A DNA stretch of 58,005 nt from an uncultured Bacteroidia bacterium. GTDB lineage: Bacteria > Bacteroidota > Bacteroidia > Bacteroidales > F082. The stretch lies in NCBI GenBank assembly GCA_902769875.1, contig CACXQV010000014.1:1-58005 (forward strand), read 5' to 3'. The translations under genes and the position numbers were made by a program. Shown in pieces: positions 41,277 to 49,936 of the stretch (positions are counted from its first letter, which is position 1; every line of letters begins with the position of its first letter). Below the pieces are notes generated by a model. That model was not told the DNA's origin and did not search any database. It saw only the letters and a list, made by a program, of their open reading frames with translations.

Positions 41277-43163
41277 TCATTCTTGGTTTATCACCACACG
41301 GAATCCAACATGAACGGCTGGTCTTTCAATACCTTTTTTACTATTAGTACGACAATGTGAATTTATACTAAGGTATCCTCCACCGCATACTACATTTGAC
41401 AAAAAGCGACTTTTAAATGTTTTAATTACTGCTTCTTCAAAATTCATCCTATGCATTTTACCACTGAGAACATCTTTTGCATAAACGACTTCATTTGTCT
41501 TATTTTCTGTGATTTCCTCCAGTTCTTCGAGTTTTATCAGATTAATTCCGTTTTTATTAATAGAAGACCGAGTAACTGTTTTTGTGTATTCCCAAACATT
41601 TCCACTCATATCATAAATGCCTAACTCGTTTGGTTTCTTTTTCCCGACAGGATGAAGATGCCCTTCGCTATTTCCTTTATACCAACCAACTTCATCAATA
41701 TTATTACTGCCAGCATATATATAGTTCTTGCTATTATTCCCACCACGAGCAGCGAACATCCATTGTTCCTCCGTCGGCAATGAAACTGCTCTGCCTGATT
41801 GAGAGGCTAATTCACCAACAAATTTCAAACACTCACCGTATTTAATCCCGACTACAGGGAAATCGTCTCCTTTTTCATCGTCAACATTTTCACCAATAAT
41901 ATTCTTCCATTGAAGTTCAGTAACAGGATACTTTCCTATCCAAAAATCCTCTACTTTTGTTCCATCATCAAGACATCCGCCTTTAACTTTTACAAACTGA
42001 ACCCCCAGTATTTCAATGACAGTATTTGTTGAAGCCGAAGGCTCCTCATCAACAATAAAATTTTCAATATCACTAATTTGAGGGATTCTTTCCGATTCAT
42101 GCAAAGGACAAAAAATCGCTCTGAAACCACGATGATTTTCCCCGAAAATCCTATATAAATTGCTGATTTGTTCCTTGAAATTCACCTCTATCCCGGGAGA
42201 GCCCGAATAATAATAGTATTTGATAAGTTTACAATGTTCATTATCAAATATCTCATTCAACAAGGCTCTATCACTATTGGCACACGAGTGTCCTAGAATA
42301 TAGACCTCATAATCGTTGCTACCATAAATATAAGGGACAATCCTTTGATATTCACCACTTCTCGCATAAAGCACCGCTTTGTTGAATTCCAAAAATGCGT
42401 TGTCTTTGTTTTCTTGAATATTCAAAGAATTGGAGTCCAACTCATCACCATACCCAAATATTATCGAATCTCTATCTTTTAGATTACCATGGATATAAAT
42501 GATTTCAGCGTTTCCTTTTTTCTTCTCACTTGAATCTAAATATCCATTTGATTCCAAAGTAGGTGTATAATTAAAACTAATGAAAACAGTCTTCTCAATC
42601 TCATAACCATTATTGTCTTTGGCTTCGAAGATTTTTTTCATTCTATGTGTCAATTTGATAAACTCTGGTCTGTCTTTATCTGCCGAATCATAGACGGACT
42701 GCAAGTATTCAAGAAGTTTAGCCCTCAATACTCGAAATTCACGATTGAGTCTAATAATTGACAATTCCTCGTAATTCTTTTCCTCTTTTTCAATACCAAA
42801 ATGGTTATTACACTTCAACAAACAATCGTAGTACACATCCTCAATATCCGACCATTTTGGATCTTTTAGTTCACTCCTTTTCTTCTCCAATGTTTCCAAC
42901 AAGCCATTCTTGTATGTAATCCATCTTTTCAACTCATCGGCACTATTAAACTCATTTCGTTCCCCCACATCAACAATAAACAAATTGTCTTTGTCAACTA
43001 TTCTACTCTTAGACTTAATCATTTTCTTCACCTCATTGATTTCTTCGACTTTCTTATCCCAAAGCCAATCAATAAAGTTCCGATAACTGGTTTTTAAACC
43101 ATGAGCCAAATCAAAGCCATTACCGATAATGATAATTCGATTACGTTTGTTCGGTTTCTCCAT
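41277..43163 (-). CDS. AbiH-like phage-defence protein fused to an FGE/SUMF1-like domain
   Basis: A 628-residue two-domain protein. Residues 1-375 are AbiH-like: the nucleotide-binding start IIIIGNGFDLAHGLKTSYRNFI (10-31), VFISFNYTPTLE (near 188) and IYIHGNLKDRDSIIFGYGDE (near 218) are the family motifs. AbiH gives abortive infection against lactococcal phages; the mechanism is not settled. Residues 388-628 are a formylglycine-generating-enzyme/C-type-lectin-fold domain (FWIGKYPVTELQW, SLPTEEQWMFAARGG, LGIYDMSGNVWEYT, HVGFRVV). In place of the FGE cysteine pair it reads GGGYLSINSHC, so the first cysteine is Ser and oxidase activity is unlikely. AT-rich against its neighbours, suggesting transfer. 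Confidence 0.85.
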   Translation of the reverse strand: MEKPNKRNRIIIIGNGFDLAHGLKTSYRNFIDWLWDKKVEEINEVKKMIKSKSRIVDKDNLFIVDVGERNEFNSADELKRWITYKNGLLETLEKKRSELKDPKWSDIEDVYYDCLLKCNNHFGIEKEEKNYEELSIIRLNREFRVLRAKLLEYLQSVYDSADKDRPEFIKLTHRMKKIFEAKDNNGYEIEKTVFISFNYTPTLESNGYLDSSEKKKGNAEIIYIHGNLKDRDSIIFGYGDELDSNSLNIQENKDNAFLEFNKAVLYARSGEYQRIVPYIYGSNDYEVYILGHSCANSDRALLNEIFDNEHCKLIKYYYYSGSPGIEVNFKEQISNLYRIFGENHRGFRAIFCPLHESERIPQISDIENFIVDEEPSASTNTVIEILGVQFVKVKGGCLDDGTKVEDFWIGKYPVTELQWKNIIGENVDDEKGDDFPVVGIKYGECLKFVGELASQSGRAVSLPTEEQWMFAARGGNNSKNYIYAGSNNIDEVGWYKGNSEGHLHPVGKKKPNELGIYDMSGNVWEYTKTVTRSSINKNGINLIKLEELEEITENKTNEVVYAKDVLSGKMHRMNFEEAVIKTFKSRFLSNVVCGGGYLSINSHCRTNSKKGIERPAVHVGFRVVINQE

Positions 43164-43181
43164 ACAGATTCAATTTTGTTG

Positions 43182-43189
43182 CAAATATA
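43182..43189 (-). promoter_or_regulatory. -7 box for the AbiH-FGE gene
   Basis: TATATTTG on the minus strand, 18 bp before the ATG. Confidence 0.55.
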
Positions 43190-43424
43190 CATAAACCCAT
43201 GGAATTAATATGGCATAATCCAAGTTCTATTTTCTTTCGAAAAAACTCGCCTGCAAAAATAGTCATTTTTCAGACCAATGCTCAGTTTGTCGGTATTTTT
43301 TCTTCAGATGATCCATTGCCTACAGTTTTCCGCAAAAATAGCGGCTTCCCGCCAATGCACATTGGAATGTAGTGAATTATAGTGGAAAATAGCAAAAGCA
43401 CCAGGAACGTTTGAATGATTTTTT

Positions 43425-43432
43425 TACTTTTG
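43425..43432 (+). promoter_or_regulatory. -7 box for the Abi-like gene
   Basis: TACTTTTG. It lies downstream of the frame's TTG at 43411, so any real product must start later. Confidence 0.5.
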
Positions 43433-43437
43433 CAAAT

Positions 43438-44049
43438 TGTTATTCTAAACAAAACAACGTTGCAACTAAAACCAACCGCTCCATAAAAACACTAACCCCG
43501 AAGTGTGCCGAAGCAGGGACAACGGGGTGTTACGCCGCAAAAATAGGAAGAAATCCTGATTATCTGCAAGAAAAACTGAAAAATTATTCCAATCCTGATT
43601 GGATTGTCAACCAAGCAGATACAGGCAGGTTGCTGGAATTCAACATGGATGAGATAAAGCAAACCGAAACCAGTTACAGGCGACGCGGAATATATAACAA
43701 TGACAAAATGGTTGCGTCCCTTACGATGGGGTTTTGGACAAAACTCTTTTCCAAGAAAAGATACAAAAGGGGCGGCAAGTCGCTCCTGCGCATATTCCCC
43801 AACAAAGTAAAAGGCAAGAGCCAGTCCGACGTTTACAAGGACCTCACCCATATTCGCGAGTTCCGCAATCGCATAGCCCACCATGAGCCAATTTGTTTTG
43901 ATAGTTATGGCAAAATCAGTACTGATTTCGCCCGCAAGCATTACCAACTGATACGCGATTACATCAGTTACATGGGTCAACACCCAGACAATGTGATTCA
44001 ATGGACGGAAAAACCCGATGAAGTGTTGGACAAGATAGACAAATTATGA
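43438..44049 (+). pseudogene. Abi_2/AbiF-like gene, N-terminus eroded
   Basis: The C-terminal half is clearly Abi-like: MVASLTMGFWTKLFSKKRY, SLLRIFPNKVKG, and THIREFRNRIAHHEPICF, whose R...H motif is the family's RNase-like signature (R-x4-6-H of HEPN type). The N-terminal 70 or so codons lack the usual helical start, apart from a possible scrap (TLTPK), and have no ATG until 43645. From there 134 residues could be made. Interpreted as a deleted or eroded Abi gene; a short functional product from 43645 cannot be excluded. Confidence 0.6.
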
Positions 44050-44235
44050 CAAAACAACGCCTATCCGCTGCGGAATGTGCCAAAAATTTCGACTTTCCGC
44101 TGGGAATAGAGGGTAAAACTACAAAAACAGGGTCATGTAAAATGGCAAGTATTGCACCCCTTTTCCTCTCTTAATGCCAAAAAATCACACTTTTCGAACA
44201 CGAACCTTTTCCATACCTAACAATCGATTCACGAC

Positions 44236-44265
44236 TTGCAGATTTGCCTTTTTTTTGTAATTTTG
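44236..44265 (+). promoter_or_regulatory. Promoter of the cupin gene
   Basis: TTG (44236-44238), exactly 19 bp, TAATTTTG (44258-44265). Confidence 0.7.
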
Positions 44266-44311
44266 CGGCACTGTTCAATACGCAGCGTTTCATAAATCAC
44301 AATCGAAAGGA

Positions 44312-44773
44312 ATGGCAAACAACACAGAATATCAGGAAATCATCGAAAAACTACAACTTGAACCGCATCCCGAAGGAGGCTACTACCGCCAACTGTTCGG
44401 CAACGACGACACGGGCGAAAAGGCAATTTCCACCATCTATTATATGCTCACTAACAGCGACATATCGGCTTTCCACAGGCTGCATGGCGTGACGGAGATT
44501 TGGTACTATCATGCCGGCGAACCGCTTGACCTTTTTGTCATTGACACCAAAGGCGATTTGAGCGTTCACCATCTTTCGCCCGACGGCGAAATGCAGGTGG
44601 TCATCCTTCCCGAACAATGGTTTGCCGCCGAAATCCCCTCGAAAAAAGGATTCTGCTTGGTGGGCTGCGCCGTGGCCCCTGCCTTCAGCTTTGAGAACTT
44701 CGAACTTGGGCACAAAGACACACTATTGCAGCAGTTCCCCCAATATGCAGAATTGATCGGGAAGCTAAGTTGA
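44312..44773 (+). CDS. Cupin-fold protein (DUF985/Cupin_5)
   Basis: A 153-residue single-domain cupin. Signature LEPHPEGGYYRQLF (16-29), STIYYML, then FHRLHGVTEIWYYHAGEPL (54-72), where the histidines and glutamate are those that bind metal in the family, and the end motif APAFSFENFELG. Members are enzymes or binding proteins of unknown substrate. A single-gene unit with its own promoter, unrelated to the defence genes beside it. Confidence 0.88.
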   Translation: MANNTEYQEIIEKLQLEPHPEGGYYRQLFGNDDTGEKAISTIYYMLTNSDISAFHRLHGVTEIWYYHAGEPLDLFVIDTKGDLSVHHLSPDGEMQVVILPEQWFAAEIPSKKGFCLVGCAVAPAFSFENFELGHKDTLLQQFPQYAELIGKLS

Positions 44774-44829
44774 GAATAAACAGCCAAAGGTTTTGATTAC
44801 AAACACATTTTAATAAAACTCAAACACGA

Positions 44830-47800
44830 ATGAAAAAAAACAGGTTTTTCTTCCTTCTCGTTGCCTTGTTGGTGATGGGAAAATTTTCATGGGCACAAGA
44901 CGAATGGCCCAAAACATGGATTAGTGGCGGCACAACTTGTACGCTTACTATGGACGACCACTATTTCTACGCCCTCACCGTCAGTGTAGCTGAAGGGCAG
45001 GACGGCATTATGGCGGATTACACCGAGACTGCCCCCGCACCGTGGAATGCGTATGTAAATGACATCCACACCCTTGTCATCGAAGAAGGCGTGAAGGAAA
45101 TCGGAAAGTGGGCGTTCATCCAATTTAAAATCAACAGCGTCACGCTGCCACAAAGTTTGCGGGTGATTAAGACAGATGCTTTCCGAAACAGCACTATGAG
45201 TATCATCGACATTCCCAGCACCGTCACATATATCGAGGCAGGGGCTTTCCATTACTGCGAAGAATTGCATGACGTGTATTGCTATGCAAAGGCCGAAGAC
45301 ATCTTGTGGGGAGGGTCCAATTTGGACTTCATCACTGGAGAAGGCACTGGATCATACCCTTACCCTCGCACCACAATGATGCACGTCTTACCCACCCAGC
45401 TTGCCGCATTCCAGAGCAAGTATGACACCTCGCTCAATGTCACTTTTACTGCTGAGAATATGGCCCCAACTGACAGTTGGACGGATCCGGGCAACTATGC
45501 CGAGTCGTTCAGCAGCGCAGAGGGCAACACCATCAACATCCAAAACGAGGCGGAATTTGCCCGCTTGGCTTACCTGCTCAACAGCGGCACACAAAGTTTC
45601 GACCAAAATGGTGTCATCAACCTGGCCGCCGACCTCGACCTCAGCGCACACTATTGGGTTCCGATAGGCGACGCAACCCATCCTTTCGGGTCCACCTTCA
45701 ATGGTAACGGACACCAAATCAGCGATGTCTATGTGAACCGCGGCGACCAAGCCTATAACGGACTGTTCGGCTATGCGGAAGGAAAGTACTGGGACGAACA
45801 TTATGGTGTCGGTCTCAATAAGGCTAAAATCAACGACCTTGTTTTGAAAAACAGCATCATCATAGGCGGCGATTTCACCGGAGGCATTGTGGGTCGGATG
45901 ACTTATTCGTCCTTTCTGACCAATGTGGTTTGTCATGCTCAGGTGAGCGGAAGCGGAAATGCGGGTGGCCTTATCGGAGAAGTGCAAGATGCATCATACG
46001 ATCATTTGATAAGTGGATCTACTCCGTATCCACCAGAAATAAAGGACTGTTTGTACTTGGGCAACGCTGTCACTGGTAGTAATGGTTATACAGGGTATAT
46101 CATTGGAAACTATATACTTAGATATGATGTTACACCACCTTGTGTCGGTGCGGAAGTCACGAACACCTATTTCTGCAACAACAATTTGCCCGATATTAAC
46201 CAAAAAGACGTGCGGGCCTATATTTTCAAGAAACAAGTTACGGTGTCGCCGAAGGTGAAAGTCGACTTCAGTGGCACGGGCGTAGCCTACAACGACGTTT
46301 TCTATGCCCCTAACGGTGCGACGGTGAATTTCAACGTGTACTGTGAAGACCTTTCAGAGGTGGTGAATGGAGTATCAGTGAATGGCACTTCGCTTGGAAC
46401 TACTTCAGGCAGTTATTCCTACACTGTCGATGCCAGCACTGCTACTGAATATATTATCAACGTGACGACTGAAGACATAGGCTTCACCGGCGAGGGCACT
46501 GCCGAAAATCCCTACATCATCACCACAGAGGCGCAATGGAATGCGATTGCCCGTGAAGTGGAGCAAGGACGGAATTTCAGCGGGCAGTACCTCAAACTCG
46601 GCAACGACATCAGCGTTTCCACGATGGTGGGTACCAGCAATGATTACCATTACACCTATTTTTTTGCAGGCAACTTCAATGGCGATGGTCACACGCTGAC
46701 TTTCAACTGCGGTACCGAAAGCGAGCCTTTCAATGAAGACTACTGCGCTCCCTTCCATAGTGCCAAGAACGCGATCATCACCAACCTCACCGTGGCGGGC
46801 GACATCTACACCGCCAGAAGATACGCTGCCGGCTTTGTCGCCGAGAGCGAGAACAATATAATTCAAGACTGCCTCAGCAGCATCAACATCCATTCGACTT
46901 ACGTAGGACAAGGCTGCCATGGCGGCTTTATGGGATACGTTAGTTGCGGGGGGCTAACCAGCCAAATTATCGGCTGTGTTTTCAACGGCAGTTTGCTTGG
47001 CCCAAATACAACGAAGGTGGGGGGGGTTGTCGGCATCGGCTACGCCTCAGGTGTTGCTTACGGCCATGTACAGGTTAATAATAGCTTCTTTGTGCCTACA
47101 AACATTACCGTGGGCGAAGACGAGAGTTGTACCTTTGCTACGAGAGGCTGTTTTGACCTGTATAGGGGGGATATGAGTTTCTACACCACCGCTTTAGGTA
47201 CCGTCCAAGGCCAACCTTGCTCGACACAGACCAGCGAGAACGAAATCTACCGCAAGCACACCCCGATTGACGGCGGGACGTACTACAGCGCGATAACCAT
47301 CACTGACCTTGAAAGCACCTATTACGGCGACGGCAATGTCATCAGCGTCAACCCCACCTTGAAGGATGCCTACGACCACCTCTTGACGCTGGAAACCGAC
47401 TATACGCTAACCATCTATGATGCTGAAAACAACATTGTTGAAGAACTGACAGCATCTGGCAACTACACCTTAATCATCAATTCCGTGGAAGGCGGCAACT
47501 GTTTTGGCTCCAAGACGCATCCATTCACCGTGGTTCGTCTTGAGGGTAGCGGCACCGCTGAAGATCCTTTCATCATTGCAACTGCCGCAGACTGGGTAAT
47601 ATTTGCCAATACCGTCAAACAGGGCAACACCTATAGTGGCAAGTATGTCAGCCTCACTGAAGACATCACCGTTCCGATGGAGGAGGACACAAACGACGCG
47701 GTTATGGTGGGCACAAGCGACCACCCGTTTGCAGGCACCTTCACGAGCGCGGAACAAAAGACCCTCACCTTCAATTGCGGCACTGAAGAGGAACCCTTTG

Positions 47801-49779
47801 ATTATGATTATTGTGCCCCATTCCGCTACATCGATGGCGCGACCATCGAGAAACTGAACATCGCCGGCATCATTTACACCGATGATCAATACGCTGGCGG
47901 TTTGGTAGCGCAAGCCAAGGGTGCTTGGAGCATTAAAGATTGTGTCAACAGCGTCAGCCTCAATTCGACGATGGGCGACTACGATGACGGTTTTGGTTAT
48001 TACGGCGGCTTCGTGGGAGAGGCCATTGAATGTGGCGGTGAAAACACCGGATTTTTGCGTTGTATCTTCAAAGGTCAATTCGCGGGAGGAGAGGATATCA
48101 AAGCCGTAGGCGGTTTCGTAGGTGAAGTTGCCGACGGAGAAACCCTTTATGTCAAGGAATGTCTCTTTATGCCTTACCTTATTAATTTGACCCCGGACGA
48201 TTCAAATAACAGCACTATCGCCCGTGGTGGAATAAGTTGCGAACAGGTCTTTTACGTTAACCCTCTTGGTGCGGAACAAGGCTTCCAGGCCTATGCCTAT
48301 GCCTTAATGCCATCAGACATTGGCGAACATCTTGAAGACAATCTTTTTGCTTCTTTCTATGAAAATGGCATTCATTATGCTGAACAATATTACGCTCCAA
48401 CCCCACCTTACTATTTCATTAGAGAAGGCGATTGGAGCAATCCAGACAACTGGAAAGAAGGAGGATTGCCTACCGCCAGCACCAATGTCGTCATCCGAGC
48501 CAATGCCACCATCCCAAGCGATTGTTTGGCCGTGGCTGGTGCGGTTTTGGTCGACAACGGGTACACCCTCACCATTGAAGATGGCGGACAACTTGTCCAC
48601 GGCAACGCTGGGCTGACAGCCACGGTAAAGAAAGACATCATTGGCGTTGGCGTCGACGTTTGGCAAACGGCAAATGACGGTTGGTATTTCATTGCCTCGC
48701 CGATTGAGGACGCTTTGGCAATTAGTTCATTCACGCTTGGACGGTTTTATGACTTATACAGATTCAACGGCTCGACAATGAAGTGGGAAAACTACAAAAA
48801 TATCGAACACGCGAATGACTTTGCCACTTTGAATAACGGCACGGGCTATCTGTATGCCAACGCGGAAGACTTTACGCTTTCCTTCACAGGCGAACTCAAA
48901 CCCTACAGCGAAGCAAATCACGCCAATGAAGTGAGCGTTGACGCTGGTTGGAACCTGATCGGCAACCCGTTTGTTTGCAATGTCTATGCTGACCGTTCAT
49001 TCTACAAGATGAACGCTGAAGGAACAGCCATCGAAGCGGTTGAGAACTATGCCGATAACGCCATCGCTCCTTGCACGGGCATCGTCATCAATGCTACTGA
49101 AGCCGATTCCGTGACCTTCACCAGAAATGCTCCGAGTATGTCCAGCAACAAGGGCAACATCCAAATTGCCTTGGCCCAAGCCAGCAACACCCGTGGCAAT
49201 GCCATGATCGACAACGCCATCGTGAGCTTCAACGAAGGCACTGCACTGCCCAAGTTCCGTTTTGGCGACCATGCCGAAATCTACATCCCTCAAGGCAACG
49301 AAGACTACGCCATCGTGAGCACAGAAGCCCAAGGCGAACTTCCCCTCAACTTCAAGGCCCGCGAGAACGGAACTTATACATTGACCGTCTCAGAAACTGC
49401 CAACAGCCAGCTTTCAACTGTCAACTACCTCCACCTCATCGACAACATGACAGGTGCAGACATTGACCTGCTCAGCCAGCCAGCCTACACCTTCCAAGCC
49501 AAGACCACCGACTACGCTTCGCGTTTCCGCTTGGTGTTTGCCATGAATAATGAAGACAACCCGAACAACAATGACAATTTCGCCTTCGAGAGTAATGGCG
49601 CAATCATCGTCAACGGCACAGGCACGCTTCAAGTGATTGACCTGCTTGGCCATGTGCTCATAACTGATGAGGTTAATTCCGCATTCCGCATTCAGCATTC
49701 CGCATTTTCCACGGGCGTTTACGTCCTCCGCCTCATCGACGGCGAGAACGTCAGGACACAGAAAATTGTCATCAGATAA
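44830..49779 (+). CDS. Giant T9SS cargo protein with BspA-like LRR and GLUG-type repeats
   Basis: A 1649-residue surface or secreted protein. Signal peptide 1-22 (cleavage after WAQ); BspA-type LRR_5 repeats at about 75-150 (IEEGVKEIGKWAF, VTLPQSLRVIKTDAF); two or three GLUG-like/jelly-roll repeat regions at about 250-460, 550-760 and 960-1130 (GGIVGRMTYSS, GGLIGEVQD, AAGFVAESENN, YGGFVGEAIE). From 1200 (REGDWSNPDNWKEGG) it has the module shared with the C10 proteases and the next giant. It ends in a type A sorting domain (FSTGVYVLRLIDGENVRTQKIVI). Likely an adhesin. Confidence 0.88.
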   Translation: MKKNRFFFLLVALLVMGKFSWAQDEWPKTWISGGTTCTLTMDDHYFYALTVSVAEGQDGIMADYTETAPAPWNAYVNDIHTLVIEEGVKEIGKWAFIQFKINSVTLPQSLRVIKTDAFRNSTMSIIDIPSTVTYIEAGAFHYCEELHDVYCYAKAEDILWGGSNLDFITGEGTGSYPYPRTTMMHVLPTQLAAFQSKYDTSLNVTFTAENMAPTDSWTDPGNYAESFSSAEGNTINIQNEAEFARLAYLLNSGTQSFDQNGVINLAADLDLSAHYWVPIGDATHPFGSTFNGNGHQISDVYVNRGDQAYNGLFGYAEGKYWDEHYGVGLNKAKINDLVLKNSIIIGGDFTGGIVGRMTYSSFLTNVVCHAQVSGSGNAGGLIGEVQDASYDHLISGSTPYPPEIKDCLYLGNAVTGSNGYTGYIIGNYILRYDVTPPCVGAEVTNTYFCNNNLPDINQKDVRAYIFKKQVTVSPKVKVDFSGTGVAYNDVFYAPNGATVNFNVYCEDLSEVVNGVSVNGTSLGTTSGSYSYTVDASTATEYIINVTTEDIGFTGEGTAENPYIITTEAQWNAIAREVEQGRNFSGQYLKLGNDISVSTMVGTSNDYHYTYFFAGNFNGDGHTLTFNCGTESEPFNEDYCAPFHSAKNAIITNLTVAGDIYTARRYAAGFVAESENNIIQDCLSSINIHSTYVGQGCHGGFMGYVSCGGLTSQIIGCVFNGSLLGPNTTKVGGVVGIGYASGVAYGHVQVNNSFFVPTNITVGEDESCTFATRGCFDLYRGDMSFYTTALGTVQGQPCSTQTSENEIYRKHTPIDGGTYYSAITITDLESTYYGDGNVISVNPTLKDAYDHLLTLETDYTLTIYDAENNIVEELTASGNYTLIINSVEGGNCFGSKTHPFTVVRLEGSGTAEDPFIIATAADWVIFANTVKQGNTYSGKYVSLTEDITVPMEEDTNDAVMVGTSDHPFAGTFTSAEQKTLTFNCGTEEEPFDYDYCAPFRYIDGATIEKLNIAGIIYTDDQYAGGLVAQAKGAWSIKDCVNSVSLNSTMGDYDDGFGYYGGFVGEAIECGGENTGFLRCIFKGQFAGGEDIKAVGGFVGEVADGETLYVKECLFMPYLINLTPDDSNNSTIARGGISCEQVFYVNPLGAEQGFQAYAYALMPSDIGEHLEDNLFASFYENGIHYAEQYYAPTPPYYFIREGDWSNPDNWKEGGLPTASTNVVIRANATIPSDCLAVAGAVLVDNGYTLTIEDGGQLVHGNAGLTATVKKDIIGVGVDVWQTANDGWYFIASPIEDALAISSFTLGRFYDLYRFNGSTMKWENYKNIEHANDFATLNNGTGYLYANAEDFTLSFTGELKPYSEANHANEVSVDAGWNLIGNPFVCNVYADRSFYKMNAEGTAIEAVENYADNAIAPCTGIVINATEADSVTFTRNAPSMSSNKGNIQIALAQASNTRGNAMIDNAIVSFNEGTALPKFRFGDHAEIYIPQGNEDYAIVSTEAQGELPLNFKARENGTYTLTVSETANSQLSTVNYLHLIDNMTGADIDLLSQPAYTFQAKTTDYASRFRLVFAMNNEDNPNNNDNFAFESNGAIIVNGTGTLQVIDLLGHVLITDEVNSAFRIQHSAFSTGVYVLRLIDGENVRTQKIVIR
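49676..49710. repeat. ATTCCGCATTC repeats (family C) in the sorting tail, copy 1
   Basis: Four GCATTC-type words in tandem encode NSAFRIQHSAFST just before GVYVLRL. The same words are found at 52725-52759 (coding) and 53970-54058 (intergenic). Confidence 0.7.
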
Positions 49780-49807
49780 TTGGAAATTCCTTTGTTGAAA
49801 TCCTTCA

Positions 49808-49838
49808 CAGGCGACCCTGACGGGGTCGCCTGTTTTTT
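49808..49838 (+). terminator. Rho-independent terminator
   Basis: CAGGCGACCC-tgac-GGGGTCGCCTG followed by six T residues; perfect outer stem. Confidence 0.9.
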
Positions 49839-49861
49839 AGTCTATCAATCCCAAAAAACCA

Positions 49862-49890
49862 TTGAGTATCAATTCTTTTTTGTACTTTTG
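49862..49890 (+). promoter_or_regulatory. Promoter of the second giant gene
   Basis: TTG (49862-49864), 18-bp spacer, TACTTTTG (49883-49890), followed by a leader of about 40 nt. Confidence 0.7.
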
Positions 49891-49936
49891 TCCGCTCGTT
49901 GTTGAAACAGATTATTTATATCTTAAATCAAATAAA

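Noticed and set aside
41277-42002. Diversity-generating retroelement target
   Set aside because: The C-type-lectin-like fold fits, but there is no reverse transcriptase, template repeat or A-rich mutagenised codon block in the window.
43990-44235. Possible small gene or RNA between the Abi remnant and the cupin
   Set aside because: No start with a promoter, no stable fold noticed, no conserved peptide; only the cupin promoter is supported.
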